DNA from: Aculops lycopersici
Lineage: Eukaryota; Arthropoda; Arachnida; Trombidiformes; Eriophyidae
Direction of reading: 5' to 3'
Length of the DNA stretch: 64,000 bases
Assembly: GCA_015350385.1 (NCBI GenBank)
Contig: WNKI01000001.1
Coordinates: 5,215,010 to 5,279,009, forward strand
Part shown: positions 20,751 through 34,507 of the stretch, one piece after another
Layout: each line of letters begins with the position of its first letter
How positions within the stretch are numbered: position 1 is the first letter of the stretch
Notes under the pieces: model-generated
Database searches by the model: none
The model's input: only the letters and a program-made list of their open reading frames with translations
Told to the model about the DNA's origin: nothing
Program-made: the position numbers and the translations under genes

Positions 20751-23700
20751 ATCTGTGGGCGAGCGAGTGTCTCAGTAAATTTTGCGCGCTACGGACGTAG
20801 CCCGAGAGTTTCGAACCGCCCACTTGTTGCTCGGCCACTAACTCACCTGCCGGTCTTCCAGGTGAGCTACTGGCCAATGCTTGCCTCAGTCGCGCCCAGT
20901 GCCACAGTTCATGCGACTCCATCGAGAGAGTTCATCGAAACTTGAGTGAGCAAGCGAGCGAGCCACTGAGAGCAGAAGAAAACTCGATCTCTCCTCTCTG
21001 AATAAAACTAGAGAGGATAGGGAAACAATACACTTTTAGCCCGAGTGTCGCCCCCTTTCCTTCGCCAACACTCTTGTTGTCCGACTAGTGAGTCTCACAA
21101 ACCCAAGGCTCGAGGTGGAAATTGGAGCATTGGATCGATTGGCTTGCCTCTCCGTGGAGAAGAACCATCATATGGAGTAGCGCCACAGCCATAGGGATCC
21201 GAGTGTCGGGATTTGCATGGCCGATGGTGGCCACGGCGACAGCGACAATACAGAAGCAAATTTCTCCAGGCAAAAGGTAAAGACGGAGACGGAGAGAGTG
21301 ACATTCGGCCATTATTCAATACAAAGGCAGAGCTCGTCGTTCGGCCAACCACTTGTTGTTTCCAGCTGCCTCCGTAACACAATGACCAGATGATAAAATC
21401 AACGAGCAATACTAAGGTAACTCCATCAACAACCACGACATCAACAAGCGGCCAATCGATTGGCGAGCCTCTAATAAACGACCACCGTTGGTCGGTGACA
21501 ACAATTGACTTGGTCGTTGTTGCTGTTATAGCTGATGCTGTTATCGCCACATCAAGCCGCTTATGCTCAACTTATTCAAGCCACCGATTGCTCGCCTTCA
21601 ACCACCGATGGTTTGCCCAGTGGCTCAGCACAAGCAGCTAGCCAGTGGACGTCAACCTGAGGATCTTTCTTCTAGTCGCTTAACTTTGCTCGACTTGACT
21701 TGACAACTCAACTAATGCTAGCCTCTACTTGGGTATAAACAGCAAAATTGGCAGTTTGATTGGATGTGGCGTAAGGATGTAGCAAATAGTGAGACAAATC
21801 GACGACACATTTGCCTACCTGAGCGCCGTTAATGTGACACATGGCTTGAAACATTCGATTGCTCATCTTCAATTTAGTCAAGCGACTTGACTTGTTGGAA
21901 TCAAACCAGAAAAAATGGATAATAGTATCGAGTGCTCACTCCAGATTTTACCTTTCGGGTATCACTTTCCTTCAACAAAATTTGCTTGGCTCTCATTCCG
22001 TAGACTAGTCTCACGAAGCATATGAATGAACTCTCAATTGATAGATTGATAGATGGAAGTCTTCCGCTTGAAATGGCAAACTACATCAAAACTAACTCTC
22101 TAGCTTTACCTCGAGTCATCTCATCGACGCCTCGGAATTGCGAGATCATTAACCTCGCGCCTCGACTGATGCAAAGCAGATGAGACCAGCAATTCTTCAG
22201 CCAAGTCGCCTCGTGTTTGTAATGATCCGAATTTATCCTATTATAAGCCAGTAGACCGACTAATGACCAGCCGATGCAATTGCCAGCTTGAGAGATCCTC
22301 GAGTACAAGAGACTCTCTTGCCTGGTTGCCATTTAAGTTTGGAGATGGATCTCCTCTTTCTCTTCTTCTCTTCTTCTTGAAGAAAATTTCCAAATTTACT
22401 CCGGCGATCCACATGACTGCTTTCGTCGTCGATTGCCGTCATCTCAATTTGGATAGCAGTACTTGCTATTCTTCCGAGACGAGCAACGATTTCTCTGATT
22501 GCTCTTAGTCTGGATATTCTCAGTCGTAGTCAAGAGTAAAAACAGAAAGACAAATTTTCTATTTCAAAATATTGAAGCCGAGTGCTCGCTTCAAGGAAGT
22601 CGGATGTTTACCTTTATTATTTTGGTTTCATCCACAGAGAGAAGCAACAATCTCACTAGATGGCAGAGCATCAGTTTTTATTTTAAGAGGATGAAGTGAG
22701 AGTACAATTTACTTTTTGAACCTCTGGCCAAGTTTCGCGAAAAGCGCCATCAAGTGTCCATTTCCGGCTTTCCCACCGCAGAAACTTGGCGCATCGGATT
22801 ATAAGCAACTGAACAAGCAATACTTTCACTTCTATTCCTTCACAAAAGTTTTGGCATTAGTGTCATGAGTATTGGCTCACCGTTTGCAGTTGCTGCTGCT
22901 CTAGCTGAATATTGATATTGTGCCTCTAATCCAAACAAGAACAGAAATATTCAATCCCAAGGATCGAAATCAATCGCAGCTAAAAAAGTTATACGTTTAA
23001 TCTCTCACTCTCGCCTCTTGCATTTTGGCGACAACATGGCGAGGAGAGTTGTTCGTGTGGTTAGGATAAAGATATTACGCAATTGGTCCAATGACAAAAC
23101 TTTTGAGTCGAGTGGTTCGACTCGAAGGTTGAGTCATCCAGGCTGCGTTTTGGCGCAACTTTCAGCCTCCGTTTGGTGGCGCCATTGGCCTCGTGTAAAA
23201 CTCGAGGAGGGATAGGATCACATGAAAATATTGGCGACACATCAACTTTAGCTCGCTCTGTCTCTTTTCACTCATGATTGATTTGCTCCCTCGCGGCTGA
23301 TGTTCAGGTTTTGCTCAACCACCACCAACTCGCTAGCTGCCTGACTGCCATCAAACCCAACGGCTCGCCTCTTGGAATTGGGGATCATCTCTTCATATCA
23401 TCGCCTGAGCAACTCGAGGCGCCGACCTCCTCTTGCAACTGGGAGCAGAAAGCAACTTGAAACTCCCTCTAACTTCCTTTCTATTCGAAAAGCGAGAGGC
23501 TCAAGTTGGCGGTTAACTTTGTTTAACTAGCGGCCGCAATGCGGCCAAGCCGCCCACTTTAATCAACTTGCCGCTAGATCCCCGGTTTGCTCTTGCAGCT
23601 ATCAACACAACGAGAGGGACCTAGTGGCAAAAATAGCCGCCCACTAATCCGAATCTCACACAATGGCCACGGTACACAGTGCGATGAAGAGGCAACGCAA

Positions 23701-24157
23701 TGCAACGCAACACTGCAACCACAACCACCGACAACATGGCCGCAACCGCCAGGAGCGCCGATGAGACGAATGAATGAATTCGTCGTCGTCGTCGTCGTCT
23801 TCGTCGACACCGACGTCTTCCTTGCTATGAATGGAAACTCGAATCATGAATCAGCCAATAGCTCAATGATGTTGGTTGGTTGGTTGCGATGATGTAAGTA
23901 AACATTGGGAGCAATGGAAAGGTTCCCTCTCTCCTCTGATATGTGAGCCGCTTCCGCTTTCGTGTGGAGATGTGTATTTGTGTGTGTGTGCGATGATCTC
24001 CAATCCAATCGAATCCAATCAAATAAGCGAGCACGTCGACTGAACGTTGCCTCCCATTGCAACTGGCAACTCACCTCTCGCCTTTGCTGACAACAACATG
24101 AGACATCACAGCGACAACAACGACGACCACGATGACAACCACCGACGGATCCATCAC

Positions 24158-24197
24158 TCGCCTTCGGGACGAGCGGCAAAGTTCGTCCCGAAGGCGA
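24158..24197. repeat. Perfect hairpin, 15-bp arms, 10-base loop
   Basis: TCGCCTTCGGGACGA at 24158-24172 is repeated as its exact reverse complement at 24183-24197. GC-rich and non-coding. Confidence 0.9.
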
Positions 24198-24475
24198 CTG
24201 AGAGAGCCGAACTCAAAGTGTCGGTGGCCCGATGCGATTCCTCCTTCTTAATGAGCAATAGTGGTGTAAATGCGCACATACATTTATATATATATATAGC
24301 AGCCAGCCGCCCGATCGATCAATTGTCTTGGCTGGTCACTCTTTTCGGCTCACTCGACCAACTTGCGCCTCTGTTGCTTGCGAGCATCCGTTTCTAGCAT
24401 TCGACTCGCGGAATAGGCGCGTGGCCGTTACGTAATGGTCAGTTCAGTTCGATTTTAGTCAAGAGCTCGGCTCTG

Positions 24476-24501
24476 TCGTCGTCGTCGTCGTCGTCGTCGT
24501 C
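24476..24501. repeat. (TCG)n microsatellite
   Basis: Nine or so uninterrupted TCG units in non-coding DNA. Confidence 0.85.
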
Positions 24502-26261
24502 TTGGTCTCGATTTCTCACTTTCGTTTCGTTTATTCCGAACTCAGTTCACACGGCCAGCGGGCAAAACACACAACAATGAGCAACAGCAGAAACAACAGA
24601 AACAAGCGAGACAAAAAAGATAGAGGAACACGAATACCCGCAGCTCACGTTGGAGTAACGAGAAAATCGAAGAGGATCAATGGGAATCGGCTCAATGACT
24701 AGCGTGACATTTAACTTTCAACGCCTCTAACCGACCCTTAGGTTGCGTGTTGATTGGCCGCTCGGCTGCGATTGATGGCAAATTAACAGACACGCCGCAT
24801 GTGTTTGTTTCGCCCACCAAATTCAGGGCCATTCATCTGCCATTGATAGATAGTTTTATGCGCCACCGCGGCGTGCATTTGACTGTATCCGTTTGTGTGC
24901 AAACACTGGGTTTATCAGCATTCGTAGATAAGTTGTATAACGAAAGTTTCGCATAGAGTAACCGGGAGCACCTAGGGGCGTTCGCACGCCGCATTTGTTC
25001 AAGCATTGAGGCAACTATCGATTGTGTGTGCATGTGTGGCAACGAGCTCGAGTTTGGCAAATGGATTGGCGGTCGTGGATGGCGACAACAATCGATCGAT
25101 CGATTAAAGGTTGCCAAAGGAAGAGCAAGGGAGTTTCAAGCAAACTTTAGCGATGCCCAAGTTTTGTTGGTTGTTAGCGGCTAACAAAAATTCGGTTTTG
25201 CAATTTGTGTTAGTTTTCTCCATCCAGAAATGTAAATAAAACATTCGTATGATTGGAGTGATTTCTTCCATCTTTTGTGGTTTCTCAACTTGAGGAAACG
25301 TTCAAAAAGAAGCCTGTTTCTCCACTGATAATGACAAAGGCAACTCGGGGATCCCAAGCAGAGTTCCGAATTTTGTGGTGACGATTTTATCGCCTCGGGC
25401 TCTGGATAGTTGGGAACGTTGGAGGCAGTGGCGGCGAAGGAACAGCAGGAGCAGTATTAGTTTACTTGGTGCCTGAGACGGATATAAAACCAGCGCTAAG
25501 GGAATATATACGCTATTTTATTATATGTTGTGGTTGGCGCTGATCATTGAATACAAGCGGAGGAGACGGAAACCCCAAAGGGAGAAACAACACTCCGTTA
25601 GACAACCCAAAGGTCGAGGATGCAATAGCAACTTCCGGCTCCCAGTTTCTTTGCCTCGGAAGGAATGATGCAATCGATCGAACAGATCAATCATCTCCAC
25701 TGAATTCCTCACTGACTTTGGCTCCCAATATTGGCAAGCTTATGTGGCAACATAGCTGATTCAAGCCTTCCGCTAAAAATACAAAGGAATGTAACTTATT
25801 ACAACAGAGAGAGGAGAGAGAGAGAGAGAGAGGGGGGGGGCTCACTCTCTTCCAAGTCACCGGAGCCTAGATCAATCATCATTTCCAACTTGATGTTGGA
25901 AGATGAGCATCGGGTTGGCTCTCCGGGGAATGAAGGCTAAAAACTTGAATGAGTAGCTTTGCATGTCAGCCCATTTTTGACTCGAGGTCGCGACCTCCAA
26001 GATTTTTCGACTACGGGACCAAGTAACTTGAATTTGATCCTCGCTCTTAAACATCAGAACTCAGTCGAGAGTTTTCCCTTTATTCCTCGGCATCCCGAAA
26101 CTCCCTCGAAAATTCCGAAATGACCCATTCCAAGTCTAACTTTGGTTGGTTCTGTTCAATGACATACCCAGCTTTAGGGTTCTCAAGTCTTAACATGGTT
26201 ATAAACTTGAATCTACCCTTGGACTAGCACTCACCCAATGACTCCAGCCCCAAAAGAAAGT

Positions 26262-26267
26262 TTTATT
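26262..26267 (-). terminator. Candidate poly(A) signal of the C2-domain gene
   Basis: AATAAA on the minus strand, 45 bases past the stop codon at 26312. Confidence 0.5.
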
Positions 26268-26311
26268 TTTGCATTAATCTTGGACTAACAAACATAGCAA
26301 ACACGATCTCT

Positions 26312-29300
26312 CTAACACTTGGTTGCCTCCAAAATTGTTTGGTGCAGTTTGTACTCGAGCAAGAATTCCTCCTCCTCGCTCCGTTCCAAGTCCGTTTCGG
26401 ATGAGGTTGAGTTGGTGGCCGAGCTGGTCGAAATTAACCTGTACCTGCTCGTGAATGGTCTTTGATCTGTGGCGGCCGCAACCTCCATTCCGCCACTCGA
26501 CTCGCTGGGCCAACGTTTGCCTCTCGATCCAGCGGCAGGTGGTTGCGGCTCTTCATTACCCGAATCCACGCTAAGCAGGCGACTATTCTGCTTAAGCTTG
26601 GCGTCGACCGCCGGGGGAATCTGAGGAGAGCTAGAAGAGGCAGCCAGTAGCCAGTCCTCGGCCGCGATGAAACAATGGCCTATGGTGTACCTGGCGCCGC
26701 CGCGCTTGCTCACCTGATACAGGGAAATCCTCAGCGGAAACTCGTGTAGCCAACAGGTAAACTTGTAGGCGTTTGGTGTTGGCGCCAACTCCGAGAGCTT
26801 GATGATCGAGTCGTCCGTTGCATTTGCCTCCTGGTTTCCGCTAGCCGTTAGCTTGATTATGGGCAACTGCAAGCAATCGCAATTTTGCTGCCCAGTGCTG
26901 GCCAAACTTGCATAGGAGTTAACGGAAATTGTATCCTCGGCTTGCTGCGTATGGCCACCGCTACCTCCAGTTGAACCCGAGCGATTCAAAGTTGACCGTG
27001 AGGCCGGATGGGTCGTCGAGTCGGCGGATTCACCTGCTTGGTTCTTGAAAACTCGAATAAAGATTCCGTCCAACGATGAGCGACGAGCTGCGCCGGGCGA
27101 CGAACCCGAGGCTTGGCCACCTGTTAGATTGCCAACTCCGCCGCCGCCACCACTACCTGTGGCTGCCATAATGGCACCAAAGATACTCTCGCGTCGTCCA
27201 GTGCCGAAACCTCGCTTGCCCGCCTGTGGCGACTCACTACCCACTTGTTGGTTAGTATTCACACTCTTCCTTGTCAAATTTCTCGCTTGCACTATGGAAA
27301 TCTCAAACTTGGGATCGAATTTCTGCTGTCGCTGTTGCTTGAAGTTTTGGTCGCTCGATTGTCGGGACGCTGAGCGTCCAATTGAAGCTAGGGTGTCGAG
27401 GATCGACCTGCGACCGGAACTGGAGTCGTTGGTTCCCTGACGCTCAATCGCCTGACCACTTCTCTGCATAACATCTTGACCAGCAGGCGGTGCGCCGTCG
27501 ACTACCTGAGGATCGCTCAATCTTCGCACCTGAACCCAGATAGTTGGTCCCTGATTGAAGCTCATCATACTTGCCACCATCGAGGACTTTCGCGAATCGG
27601 TTGCGATTCCGCCAGCGCCAATGCCCGAATCGTGGTCGCTAAGTTGCGACTGGCGCCTAGCGCCGCCACTTCCACCGCTCATCTGACGGTGCAGCGCCAC
27701 CAGTTGCTCGGCACTAGGCACACAGTTGGCCCTCGATTGTTTGCTCAACTCGCTGGCCGCCATCAAGACTCCCGACTGCGGAAAAGCAGTGGAGGCTGGG
27801 TTTGCTCCACTTCCGGTTGCTGCGAGGGCGATAGGTCCCACTCCGCTCGCAGCAGCAGCTGCCGCTGGTGTTCCCGTTGAGCCGGTCAGTGATTTGCTGC
27901 GCAAATTGCTCGCCGCTTGCTGCTGAACCGCCGCCACCACTCCCGAGGATCCGGCAACAACCTGTTGAGCCGCCGCCAGGGGCACCATTGAGCCCATCAT
28001 ATTCTGCGCCGCATTCTGCAACATCATCATCTCCAGATTAAACCTATTTGTCTCCCGCAAGTCCGCGTCCATAACCGAATCGTTGCTAGCACTTCCAGGT
28101 TGATCGTCGCCATTAGCCTGCTGCTCCATCTCGGTGGTTGCCGTTGTTCCACCCTCGTACTCACATCCCGCCTTTAGTTGTAGGGGCGTGCCGAAGCCCG
28201 CGTTCACGTTAACCTGGTGAAAGTCCAAGGAGGTGTCCTGGCGCGAGTCCCATGCGTCGCCATCGTCAAACTCGCTTGTGTTTGAATCGTTGAATGGGCC
28301 GATAGGTCTGCTTGATGATTGTTTTTGTTTTTTGTTTTGCCATGAATGGATGCGCGAGAGAGAAAGGTGTAAAGTTATTAGATTATTAGTGATCTGATTT
28401 TGACGAAAGATGAAAGATGAGACGAGAAAAAGGACGTCGAGTCGTGAAGTGATGAGTGAATGCGAGAAAGCGGACAGCCGCACTTCCGGTTGTCAAGTAA
28501 AAGAAACATCACTGGACTGGAATGGTACCTACGTGGCCGATTGTTGCGTAATGGTCTGCGCTCGTCTCAATGTCGCCTGATGACTATACCTGCGCTTGTT
28601 GCTATGCTGCTGATTTTGCTTTCGATTCTGATACTGACCACCAGCTCCAATCAAACTAACCGGTTGCCCCTTTTGATTGCTATAAAAAGGATCCTCCGCT
28701 TCGGTATTGCTTTCATTATATTCGGCCCAATGGTTCAGTGATTGAGGCTGATGCGGTTGGTTCTCGCTTGGCGCTTCCAGCATCATTGCGCCGCTGCTTG
28801 ACCGTCGTCGAGCAGGCCCACTTGCGGCCATCAGCGGACAATCGGAAGTTTGACCAAGACTTATAACGCTGTCCCTATGACCAGGGCGCGTGGAGGAGGT
28901 GGTTGAGTTGGTCGCCATGACCACAGTTGTACCTGGCCGCTGCTGTTGCTGGTGTTGCTTGTGCAACTTGGCCAACTGCGACTGGCGCTGTGGCGGCGGC
29001 GACGCAATTCTAATCTTGATCGAGTGCCCCTTTTCGTCGGTCAGCACATGCGTAGTTGCCTGCACCTGGTACTCGCTACCAAAGGAAACCAAATCACCTG
29101 TTATGGACGACAAGTGGTACTCCTGGTCCAATGGACTCGCATCACCTGTAAGCTGCTCATATTGTTGCTGTTGGTTGCTTGATGATGTTGCTGCTGCTGC
29201 TGACAAATTGTTGAATTGCTGATGATAATTAAATTGCTGCTGCTGCTGTTGCTGCTCACACGTAAACTCAGGCACTAGAATCGAGTCTTTGCTCTTGCCA

Positions 29301-30789
29301 AAGATGATCGGGTGCTGACTGAGGCCTGCTCCTGGAAATTTCGCAACATCATTCATTAAAAGTATCATCAATGACGGCCACGACGACGACAAAGACGACG
29401 AAAATGCGGCAACCACCACGCAACCACAATCGTGCCACGCAACAATATTATAGTTTTTGTTTCGGATTGTGTCAGAGTAGGGTATTTGATCATCAAAATA
29501 AAAGAGGAAGAGGAGGAGGAGGAGACATTAGTGCTAAGTGTTAGTTTGGATTTGAACTTTAGTTTGACTTACATTTGAATCTCGGCCGTGCGCAACTTTC
29601 TCGAATTTATAAACTCTGGCTCATCGACGGCGGCTGCGGCACCTTTGCTTCCGGTCGCGCCCACCGAGGACTTGAATGGCGACGACAACGACGGGGACGA
29701 CGACGACGACGACGACACTGAGTTCTGGATCCATCGTTGGCCTTGCGACGAGGCAGCGCGTACCCTATTCTTCATCAAGCCAACCACCTGTTTTGCTCTC
29801 ATTAATCCCCTAGTTAGGGATACAAATTTCTCATTCTCTGCTCCTTTCTTTTCATCGCTCTCGACGTTCTCGCTCGTGCTCATCTCACAATCGTTGCCTT
29901 TGTTTTCGGAAGCCCCAACAGGCGGCTCCTCGTCTGGCGGTAGCTCGACGACCGTTTGGAAGGATGTCAAGTCGCTCGATTGGCTCAGTTGAGGCACAAG
30001 CAGGTGGTTGTGTGATTTCTTCTCGCCACGTGTCGCTAGTTTCTCCTCCTCTTTCTCTCTAGTATTATTCTCCTCCTCCTCCTCCGATCCGATGGGCTCG
30101 GCCGAAACCGAAACTGCGTCCGGATCAAAGGTCATTCCGGTACAGAGACTCGATCGGCGTTGGTGGTTGTGGGTGCCTACTTTTATTACCTCACTCGTGG
30201 TGCCATCTAAAGTGGCGCCGCCTCCGCCGCTCGTTGCTGTCTTCAAGACCTCGGCGTAACTCTGCTGCTTTTGGTTCTCTACTTTACCATAACTATTTTC
30301 GTTTCGCTTATTCTGTTGCTCACTTGGCGGCAAGTCGACACCGCAACGCGAGCATCTCAAATTTCTAGCAGTGCGCTTCGTCTTGTTGCTCGTGTCGCGT
30401 TCCAGTTGCTGCTGACCATTTGAACTAAACAATCTCTTGTAGATTAGCTTGCAGTTGAAATTAGACTCGCGACAATCGGCACATAGCTTGTTGAGGCCAG
30501 AGGTGGACGTCGCTGGCAAGACCGAGAGTTTAGACTTGACAAACAAGATGAGCGAGTAGATGGCGACCAGCGAGGTCGCTAGAGCGCCAACCACAAGCAA
30601 GCAGCCTGTTGAGTTGGATGGGTAATAACCAATGTTAATATATTTGGATGTTTCACGTCTCTTTCTTTCTTCGTTTTTGTTGCCATCTAGAAAACAACAA
30701 CAACTACTACTACGGTAGTGTTAAAATATCACTCACTTACCTGAACTTGAGTCGATGAAGCCCAACAGGTGATCTTGGTTCTTTTCCAT
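26312..30789 (-). CDS. Single-pass membrane protein with synaptotagmin-like C2 region, four exons
   Basis: Exons: 30741-30789, 29573-30605, 28533-29318 and 26312-28307. Donors GTAAGT, GTAAGT and GTAGGT and the acceptors join in phase to give 1287 residues; the exon 3 acceptor (29318/29319) is the least certain. Exon 1 supplies the start (MEKNQDHLLGFIDSSS). Residues 18-38 form one membrane segment after a 17-residue lumenal end, the synaptotagmin layout. Two CxxC pairs follow it (CADC with a further Cys, then CSRC about 45 residues on), possibly palmitoylated or metal-binding. Most of the protein is disordered and Q/S/A-rich. At 954-1174 C2-type strands appear: KFEISIVQARNL, IFIRVF, YKFTCWLHEFPLRISLYQVSKR and IGHCFIA. 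They are separated by long low-complexity inserts. The usual Asp calcium ligands are not evident. Only one C2 is visible, so the family assignment is tentative. Confidence 0.7.
28308..28532 (-). other. Intron 3 of the C2-domain gene
   Basis: 225-bp intron with donor GTAGGT and acceptor AAGCAG. It joins two bases of a codon (AC) to A, encoding Thr. The frame stays partly open across it, but the reading is basic and unlike the flanking exons. Confidence 0.7.
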
Positions 30790-33002
30790 AACACAATCGG
30801 TGGTGGTCTCAAGTGGTCATGTGGAATTTACTAGCTAATTTTGCTTCAATTTCGACTAGATTGACTTGGCTGCTATCATTTAGCTGCCAGCCAATTTTTC
30901 TCACTAATTCGTTTTCCCGCTACTACTCACTAAACTTACTAGCAAAAAACGACGCCAAACTATAATTGAGTGTGGTGTAATTAGAGTTGCTCTTAGTTTT
31001 CCCCTTTATTGACTCTCGTCTCTTTGCAGTCGACTGCGTTGATCTTACGTAATTTGGCGACGATCACACCTGTTGACTCTCTTTCACTATCTTGATGCCA
31101 GTCTTTTTGTTGCTAACAAAAACGACTGTTCTTTTTAATGAACTATTTATCCTAAACTTCTTCAATTTTATATCCTATTCTCCTTTCCTCCTCCTCTTCT
31201 TCTTCTTCTTCGTCTTCTTCGCTTGGCTCGAATTAATAATCCAATTCGACAAAAGGATTTTGCTTCGCAAGTTGATTTCGCTTCGCTTCTTTTCAGTTTG
31301 GCCTCCGTGATGAGCAGCGCAGCTTTGTGACCCTCTATCTGTTTCGTGTAACAACAAGTGGTCGCCACCAACCGACCGATCAATTCGCGACGTTTGACGG
31401 AGGTGGTTGCTGTTGCAGCTATCTCTCGTTGGAGTTGGCAGAGAGGCGGCATCACATTTCGCGCTTTGAATCCAAATTTCTATTCATAGCTTCGACGAGC
31501 GCTATTCAACACCATCGGCAATTGGCTCGCCATCGGCGCCTGTCAGCTGCTTCACCTCACCTGTCTCTCCACGAAACCAGCACCCTTACCTGTTGATGTG
31601 AGCGAGAGGCTGGCACATTCTTTTTGTGTTGTCTGTGTGCAACTCAATTCTGCGAGAGAGAAATCAATATGATTGAGGAAGTGACATTCAATCATGTATC
31701 CGATAACAGGTAGTTCCCTCGATAATGAGGTAGGTGGCGCCACATAATCCTAGTGCTCACCCATATGTTCCTGCATAGCAGTTGAGCGGCCCACGCACAC
31801 ATGCACACCAACACACTGGAGCATTCGAAAGGTAGATTGAGGGGCCATTTGCCATTTGCCATTCGAAGAGGTAAGGTATGGGCAAGCGGCGAGTTCGTTC
31901 AACTTAATTGGGTCAATATTTGACTTTGTTGTTTCACTGGCCGTGGTCGTGGTCTTTGCTGCTTCCATCATTCTGTTGCATGCTATTCTCTTCGCTGGGT
32001 ATTTCCCGATTCCATTTCTATTTCTACAACTTCGAACAGGAAATCCAAATATAAATAGGATCTGCAAGGAAAATGGAGTGAGCTTGCATTTGCGCCGTGA
32101 AATTGCGGCTATCGATGCGAATGCATCATCAAAAATGCAACACCAAAAAAATCTTCCTCCTATTCAGTGAAAAATCCCTCTCTGTTTACTTTGCCCCAAC
32201 ATTCAAGGGGCAACTTGGAGTCGATTCGAAGTGTTGAAATTCTTCGCCTTCGAGGATTGAGCAAACATCTCAACGATCGAAGAGACGACCACAATCACGA
32301 CCACGACGACTTACCGCAATTTGCAGGTAAGTTTTTTGACGAGCCACAAGCACTAGAGAATTAGCGCGCGAAAAGAGATTGCCCGCTAGTTGGTAAGTCA
32401 CCGGCCATTTTTCTCAGCTACAAAATCGGTACAAGCAATCGATTTTCCGAGTTAAGAGGCTTAAAAGTCAACCGCAAGCTGCGATTTTATTCCGAAAGTT
32501 GAAAATTTTAAACTAGAGCTCTCCCTGTTGTTGTCTTGAATTGAGCTTCTGTGATAATAATAATGGAAACCACAATTTACTCTCAGCACTCGGTACTTGT
32601 AGTTAGGGCTTTAAACTCTGGCCATCTGCCAGCCAGTCACTTGGGTCAGTTGGTTTCTCTAGAAACTTTGGCGTGTTAGACGTGGCATTGGATTTGCAAT
32701 TCGCGTTTCCTCGGACCTCATCAGCTCCGTTGGCCAACACAACTAACCTAATTTGCATTGATGGCGTCACTTTGTTGTTGTGTCCCTTTCGTTTGCCACC
32801 ATCATCATTTGCGCCCCTCAAATTGCCATCAATGATTCTAAACTCCAATTAGCCTGGTGAAAATTTGTCGCTTCACTCCGGAGAGTTGGCATTGAAAATT
32901 TGAAACTCGCACGCCCACCAGAGTCCCTAGTGCTAAATGATAATAATATTATCACTCAATGAAGAGACTTGGAATCATTGGTGGGCGTTCAGTTGGCGTT
33001 TG

Positions 33003-33038
33003 GTTCGGTTCGGTTCGATTCGATTCGATTCGATTCGC
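33003..33038. repeat. (ATTCG)n / (GTTCG)n pentanucleotide repeat
   Basis: Seven near-perfect pentamer units, with GGTTCG variants first and GATTCG units after them. Confidence 0.85.
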
Positions 33039-34472
33039 GCATCATTCAGAGGCCAGTGATTCACACGAAAGATTTGAGAGTCACATGGAAAAGTTTAGTT
33101 TTCCGATTGAAATCCTCAAATTTCCAACCACTCGACGCGAGAGGAGAAGCGAAAGTTCGAAAAGCTGAACGCAAGCAGAAGCTCGAGGGCCGGAAGTTGG
33201 CGGCACAAGAGTGAGCAGCGGCAGCAACAATTGTCGACCAATTGGCCACTTAATCGTCGTGGGCGCGAGATTTAGATTTGAATTCGAATTCTAAATAGCA
33301 GAATGGTTACGTCACTCTTCCTGGCAGTGGCAGCAGCGGAGGTGGTTGTGGTCAAAGTTGAATCAGGTCCGTGGTCGTTGACACTGACTTGCCGCGCGGA
33401 TGGTCCATGAAAAGCGACCACTTGGTATTCATAGACTTTACTTTAGGTTCTTTTGCCTCCGGTGGCCCCAGGGACTCGCTTTGCTCCGTTGCAATTGAGG
33501 GACACACAAAGGACACGAGTTTGAGGCGACAAAAGGGAGCAGCAGCAGTAGAATTAATCATTCATTTCGTGGTCGTGGTCGTGGTCGTCGTCTGGTTTGG
33601 CCGACAGAAGTGAAGTAAAACTCATTGAAAAATTTTGCCAACTAATACTAAACACCGACACCGACTAAAATACTCTTATGAAACGACGACAACAACGAAA
33701 ACGAAGGCAGAGCTCTAGTTTCTTTACTGACAATTTAGTTTTAACGCTAACTTGCGTTTACTTGAGTGGAAATGCGCGAGATTTTTCATAACCAGCAAGC
33801 AGAACGAGGAGCCGAAATCATTTGCTTCAAATTGAAAATTGAATCAATTGCCCGCGCGTTCATTTCACTCGCTCGGCCGATCACTAGCCGAATTTTGCTC
33901 CAACAAAATATATACCTAAAAAGAGCAAAGGCGGCGGCGACGTCGCCCTGGCTAATGTTTCAAAATTACATCATTACCAATGCAACACCCCGAAAGCGAG
34001 AGCCCAAAATAAGACGCGCCGAAGTTGCGGCAACCTGAGCAGTCGAGACGGAGGACACAATTGTGTTGTTGCTCACTTAAGTGGCGGTGGTGGTTTCCTC
34101 TCTCACTCTGTCCCTTTGGTAGCGTTGTGAATCCGGTCGGTGGTTGTTGGTTGGACGAGAGCAGCGGCGAGTCATTGTTGTGCGTGCGCTTTGCGCGCCA
34201 CTGAACCCGCTCGTGGTGCTCTTTTATCGGCGCGCATCCCAAAAGTATCGCATATCACTGAAGCGGCGCACAATTTTGGCCCACAAGAAACTCGACTGCT
34301 CACTTGGGCGCTTCATTGTACATGAGCGCAACGCGTCGATATTGGGCAAGAAGAAGTTAACCTGGCCAAGCGGCCGCTTGCCTTTTCTCGCTTGTCTGTC
34401 CATCTAAATGTAAAGCAGCGACACAATGGAGGAGCAATCGATCCTCTTTGAGCCATAGTCACTGCCGGCGCT

Positions 34473-34507
34473 GCTTTAGATCATAGAGGAACTCTATGAT
34501 CTAAAGC
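34473..34507. repeat. Perfect hairpin, 16-bp arms, 3-base loop
   Basis: GCTTTAGATCATAGAG (34473-34488) is followed, after GAA, by its exact reverse complement (34492-34507). Confidence 0.92.

Larger units (their letters stand above)
18162..26261. other. Long non-coding interval between two minus-strand genes
   Basis: No coding exon can be supported across about 8 kb. It contains GA/TC tracts (for example 25811-25840), a (TCG)n run near 24476-24501, two clear hairpins (19182-19214 and 24158-24197), a weaker one at 20718-20750, and many CACCTG/CAGGTG words at 18.6-20.9 kb. It probably holds the promoter and perhaps untranslated exons of the gene ending at 12678. Confidence 0.5.

Noticed and set aside
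19182..24197. Hairpins as microRNA precursors
   Set aside because: Arms are perfect and only 11-16 bp with tiny loops, unlike the roughly 22-bp imperfect stems of animal microRNA precursors.
33001..33040. GGTTCGATTC as a tRNA B box
   Set aside because: It is part of a pentanucleotide repeat; no A box or cloverleaf is present upstream.
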